A stretch of DNA of 64,000 bases, taken from positions 10,910,001 to 10,974,000 of the forward strand of contig OU612067.1 of assembly GCA_914767715.1 (NCBI GenBank). The letters run 5' to 3'. Position numbers and translations under genes: made by a program. Positions 59,460 to 64,000 of this stretch are shown piece by piece. Source of the DNA: Membranipora membranacea. Its lineage: Eukaryota > Bryozoa > Gymnolaemata > Cheilostomatida > Membraniporidae. The notes beneath the pieces were generated by a model. The model saw only the letters and a program-made list of their open reading frames with translations. It was not told where the DNA came from and did no database searches. Positions within the stretch are counted from its first letter, which is position 1. Every line of letters begins with the position of its first letter.

Positions 59460-60430
59460 GGCAACATGAATATTGAGTTTACAGCCTGCCTCCGGAAGAC
59501 ATCATAATAGGCATTCCTATTATAGCCCTTCTCCAATACAAAAGATTCATCTGATTCCAAATCAATGCTTAGTGCCCTCACCAAGGCTTTGAAGGATGCC
59601 CCTATCAGAAAAATACTTCAGTCTCAGGACGGTTTTCACACAACTTTATGTCTCTTTCGTCAGGTCAAAGCGCGTTTTTGTCACAATTTTGACTAGTTTA
59701 GACATAAGATAATTCAAAATTGCCAACTGGCACATCAATATTCATCAATAGTACTGGTCAGCACTTGGTTAGTGAGGGCACTAGGCCGGTAATCACATTT
59801 GTACACCTTGGACAACAATTGACACGGCTCACATTCTCTATGGCATTGTCAACACTGATGGTTTAGCTATCAGCATGTGAATTTGAATGCCGTTTTTTTT
59901 CTAAGTCAAATCAAACATTGAACATTGTTGTTATAGTTGCATGATATAAGGATCGTCTTTATGTATTAACTGCATTTTTCTCATCATGAACTTGCAATGT
60001 CTTTTCATGCGGACAATGGTGACAATAGGTTTTGACATGTTGCTGAAATTCAGTGTTGCGCTATGACGTTACGTCATGGCGCAACGTTATCAAATTTTAG
60101 GTTTAGACTTTTTTGATCATCTGGATTGAGAAACCCGAAAAAATTTTGGCGAGGCATGACCTTAAGGCTATGATACCAGCGTTGTCCGATTTTGAAATTT
60201 AATATATCGTTGGAAAGTTAATCGAACACTGATGCTAAAAATATTGGTTTCGGCATGACGGTTGGTTAAATATATGAGGATCCAATGTGATGCTGTGCCA
60301 CACACAGAAAATACAGGTTATTTACTTCGGGACGACCTTACGCTACATACCATGAATAATAAAAGACATTGGTATCAATAATGATAAACAGGACATGCCA
60401 ACAAAATATGTCACTGCATATCAGTTTTGC
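59460..60430. other. Non-coding stretch
   Basis: No gene. Near-palindrome GTTGCGCTATGACGT / ACGTCATGGCGCAAC at 60055-60085 contains a CRE-like TGACGTTACGTCA core. Confidence 0.6.
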
Positions 60431-60436
60431 AATCTG

Positions 60437-61540
60437 TCCAGCCCCCACCCCTTCCCATCCCTTTAATGATGTAAGTTTAAGCTGGGCTTGGAGTGTTTTC
60501 ATCATAAATCGAGACGGTCTTGTCTGTCACCATAATTATGCTTAGCAATGTGCAGCCACTGCTAAGAGTTTATGTTCAATAAGGGCAAAGCACACATTTG
60601 AGCTTTTGCTCAGTAAAACAAAGGTCAAAGCAATGAGTAGAAAGGGCATTGTCCAGATTAGATCTGGACAGCTGAATGAAGAATTCCCATGATTAGCCAG
60701 TTGCTGTAGTTATACTGCTGCCTTTGTACCCAACCCAGTACCACCAACAGGGTGGCAAAGATACACAATACAATTATACTTACAGATAGATTGTGAATAC
60801 ATCCTTCTCTCCTGGTGCCAAAACTACCACAAATAAATTGTTTGTAGAAAGACTAGTGCGTTAAGAAGGAATTTACGTATGGAGGAGATTTTGGAATTGA
60901 GGCAAAATGAATATTGATTGTTTGTAATAGAGGCCAAAGGAAAGCGAATAATTTTGGTAAAGGCGTGGTTAACCAAGAGATGAAGTTGTGCGCCTTGCTG
61001 AATGCCATCAGTTGCAAGGGTAAACATGATCTATTGGCCCAGTGTATTGAGACTGTAGATAATGAGTTTACTAATGACGAAGCACTAACAATTTCATTGA
61101 GGAATTACTAAAGTGATGAAAGTATGAATGTCAAATTACAGAAGTTTTATAATGTGCACAAGCAGACAGGTCAGCATCCAAGGGTTTATTTGAAGTGACT
61201 GAAGCACATCTTGAATAAATTCCGGCTAATTATAGTGTATGGATAAATGACGTTCCCATTGTTATCTGCGGGTGAAAAAGAGATTGTTGCCTGCAAATTA
61301 TGTCCTTCCAATTCCCAGCTAGTATCTGCATTCAATGAGATCTCACTCGCTAATGTTTTGAGGTTACTAATCACAGGGGATTGATATAAAGTGTGTTATT
61401 TTGGCTGTAGACAAAGTTTTATCCAGTTTGCCGGCATTCGTGATTGCTTCTCACCCCCTAATGACCAGCTTGTAGATGGAAGGGAAGCAAACCAGAATCA
61501 GGGCAAACTTGATAAATATGGAATGACGGTGAATGAAGGT
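60437..61540 (+). repeat. Segmental duplication, copy 2
   Basis: Direct, diverged repeat of 56931-58470, shorter by an internal deletion (or lacking an insertion) of about 300 bp. Confidence 0.85.
60914..61198 (+). pseudogene. Broken paralog of the ORF at 57716
   Basis: Reads CNRGQRKANNFGKGVVNQEM, then CALLNAISCKGKHDLLAQCI, then LRNY followed by TAA where copy 1 has GAA, and goes on to GQHPRVYLK. One base change creates the stop. Confidence 0.6.
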
Positions 61541-61549
61541 CATCAAGTT

Positions 61550-64000
61550 TCATTCAAAGAAAGCTGATTTCCCTACTTATTTATCTTTGAAAAATATTTG
61601 CATCAAGATTAGTATATTTATGAACAAAATTACTGAAATGGTAAGCTTTGCAAAATGTTTATTTCCTCATCAAACTGGCAGAGGCAGGAAAGAATATATT
61701 GTCCACATACATAATAAAATTAATCCAGTGGGCATGTGGTCACGAGCCGCCAGTATAACACATGTTCGTAAGGTGACTTGTAGACTTTTTTCATGTTTTA
61801 TTTAGCTTGTATTTTCAAAGTATTGTTATTGTTATTAGTATTGTAAACAAGACATTTTTTAAAGTGGTGGTGGGCCCGGTGTAAACTAGGGTGTGGTGAC
61901 GTATTGAGAATCATGTATCTTCCCTGAGAGAAAAAACACTGTCCTGCCTTCACTGAATCCCTATCCTTTAATGAAATTACTTCTGTCTGCTATCGATTAA
62001 ACACAAAAAAACTAATAAAAAAACTATTCCATCAATAAAAAGAATTAGCTATGGTGACATCAACTGCGTTGTTGCTATGCCGCCTTGCCACCAAGTGAAA
62101 ACTGATGGTGGAGTGACGCAACATTTTGAGAATTGTCTCCCCATTTGTATTGCTTTAGTGTTCAAAATATTTTTTCTTCCCTGCATAATGCTATTGACAA
62201 AAACAAATGTGATTTAATTGTTTACTTTGTCACAGGATTTAAATCATACTACGAAGAATTGTAAAAGATATTATGTTTGCTGTACATTTTTTCAAAATTC
62301 AGATCTTTTACGTTCTGATGGCTGTTCATTGGGGTTTGAAAATTTGCATTTCAGTAATTAAGATAGAATTACAATTCTCATAATGTTATGCTCTCCTGAT
62401 TTTACTCCGGTGAAGCAGTCTCAGCCTCAAAACGATCTCAATGCTTGTATTTCGAAGACTATGTACGTCGCAATTCTGGTGGTACTACAGAAATTAGTTG
62501 TTGAGTCATAGACTAGCATCAGTTTCTAGCGCATAAAAATGCTCCGGCATTACTCCTATTAAAGAAAACAGAACTACTACATGTTTAACGCGTTGCTAGA
62601 TCGTTGCTACAATGGGGTTAACATGCCGTAGCTATGTGTTCAATTGGTCGGACAACCCTGGTATCACATGTCAGGATATGTTGTAGCAGCCTAGCCACCA
62701 CTGGATTTTGACCACTGCGAATAATAATAACAATCATGAGCTCGCTCTGATGGAATGCAGATTTGTGCATTATTTCATTGTTTAGCACTACGAACGTCAG
62801 CATACGTATATTATAACAGATCTTGGAACCTCCCCTAAACTGAAGTGTTACCCAGCTTAGAGTCAGCAACTACTTTGAGTTTTGCATCGCGTAATGCACA
62901 AAGCTGATGCTGCCCAGCACATTATTTTCTACCCATTAATGCATTGCTGCGAAACCTTGGTTGCCCTTTAAATCTCATAATTGTCATCTAATTCAAAAAT
63001 AATTTGCACAAACTGATCTTCAAAATCTGTGCATGAAATCTACGCATCAGCTTATGACGTGTACAGTGTGCACTAGTAAGACGGTAACTATTTCACCTGA
63101 TGCGGTCGATAATTAATTTCACACCCTAATTTTCACGATCAGTTTGTGCAAATTATTTGCTCATTAGGTGACAATGCTGAGATTACAGCCTTATTTTATT
63201 AGTTTTGAGCTACACAGAATTCTAAAAGCACACATTTGGCTGTGTGGCAGCAGTGGTTTAAGAATGATTCCATTGTCCGATAACTATGGGATCCACATAA
63301 TTGGCGTTTTTGATAGACATAGTAGTAGGTTAACACTGGTCATCATTCCATCTTCTATCATAGTCATACTATAAGTTCAGGCACTATTTTTGTCTTGTAC
63401 CATTATATTCACATATTCTCAAATCACTGTAATCAAACCAGCTGCTTGTTACTTCATCATATCTCCAATGTGTCTTAATTTGAGTTCTTCGAAGTTATAT
63501 TTGGTGACCCTGTACATGTCATTTCCGCTTCGAGACTCATTCCTCAGACATTTGATTTCGACATAACAAAGATGTTATTCAAACAATCTCCTGTCATCCA
63601 CCAGTAGTCAGAATTTACTTACAGATTTTCATATTTTGGTGTTATCTTCCTGCCGATGCATTAGTATCAGTATAAACACTCAAATCTTTGGCAAGACTGT
63701 GAAAGATTAGAGAAAATTGATATATATCAGTTCAGATAATCTGCGGCTATTCTTACTTTCAATATTCTCATCAAGTTCAGTAGCCTACCAAAACTCATAC
63801 ACTTATCAGCATGGAATTTTTGATTTGTTATGGTGAATGAATTTTGTGTTTGATTAATCGGACTGTAATTTGGAGTTGTTCACTCCTTGTCTCAAATCCC
63901 AAATAATAAAATATCCTCCAATTTTCTGTTTTAGAATCCGCGATATGTATGGTTCAAGTAGTGCAAATGCAATGGTAGCAGATCTGGACTTATAATTGCT
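61550..64000. other. Non-coding right end of the window
   Basis: No gene recognised. Contains dispersed repeat copies at 62850-62985 (inverted partner at 23790-23925) and about 63505-63610 (partner near 58680). Confidence 0.5.

Overview
The window is nuclear DNA of an animal. It is AT-rich, most of it is non-coding, the genes are split by GT-AG introns, and AATAAA polyadenylation signals follow the genes. Secreted single-domain C-type lectins, a GPI-anchored Ly6/uPAR protein and BEL/Pao, LINE and tRNA-derived SINE relics fit a marine invertebrate, perhaps a hemichordate or echinoderm. The species cannot be settled from sequence alone.

Layout. At 0.4-5 kb there are two tandem copies of a small secreted cysteine-rich protein gene that I do not recognise. 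The second copy is intact and the first looks damaged. At 5.75-7.95 kb lies a four-exon ten-cysteine Ly6/uPAR gene with a GPI tail. From 8.4 to 19.06 kb there is a giant inverted duplication: two arms of about 4.0 kb, nearly identical, flank a 2.6-kb spacer. Each arm carries a complete three-exon C-type lectin gene, and the two genes converge. A third, diverged direct copy of one 400-bp piece of the arm abuts the right arm.

19.6-23.2 kb is a decayed BEL/Pao pol region, followed by a ~400-bp TAGGG pentamer array. 24.6-26.2 kb holds two LINE 3' pieces in opposite orientations. A lectin gene lies on the minus strand at 27.5-28.7 kb and another on the plus strand at 34.1-37.5 kb. They diverge and share promoter sequence, and between them is a tandem duplication of a tRNA-like/BEL integrase unit. 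38.3 kb has a fold-back element, and 39.2-43.2 kb a CAAT microsatellite and a nearly complete but broken LINE. 43-53 kb is mostly unannotated, with tandem repeats and an RNase H relic. 53.1-54.3 kb is a frameshifted mobile-element ORF, 55.8 kb a solitary lectin last exon with a stop codon, and 56.9-61.5 kb a segmental duplication around an unknown ORF.

How it fits together. The host genes all encode small secreted or surface proteins of the kind used in recognition: four complete lectin genes plus one relic, one Ly6 protein and a cysteine-rich pair. The lectins share exon sizes, splice phases, a core-promoter block and a polyadenylation context, but differ at the sugar-binding triplet (EPN, EPN, EPS, and QPN in the relic). 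This looks like a birth-and-death cluster of recognition genes expanding by tandem, inverted and palindromic duplication in a repeat-rich region. All exon structures are inferred from sequence; no transcript evidence was available.
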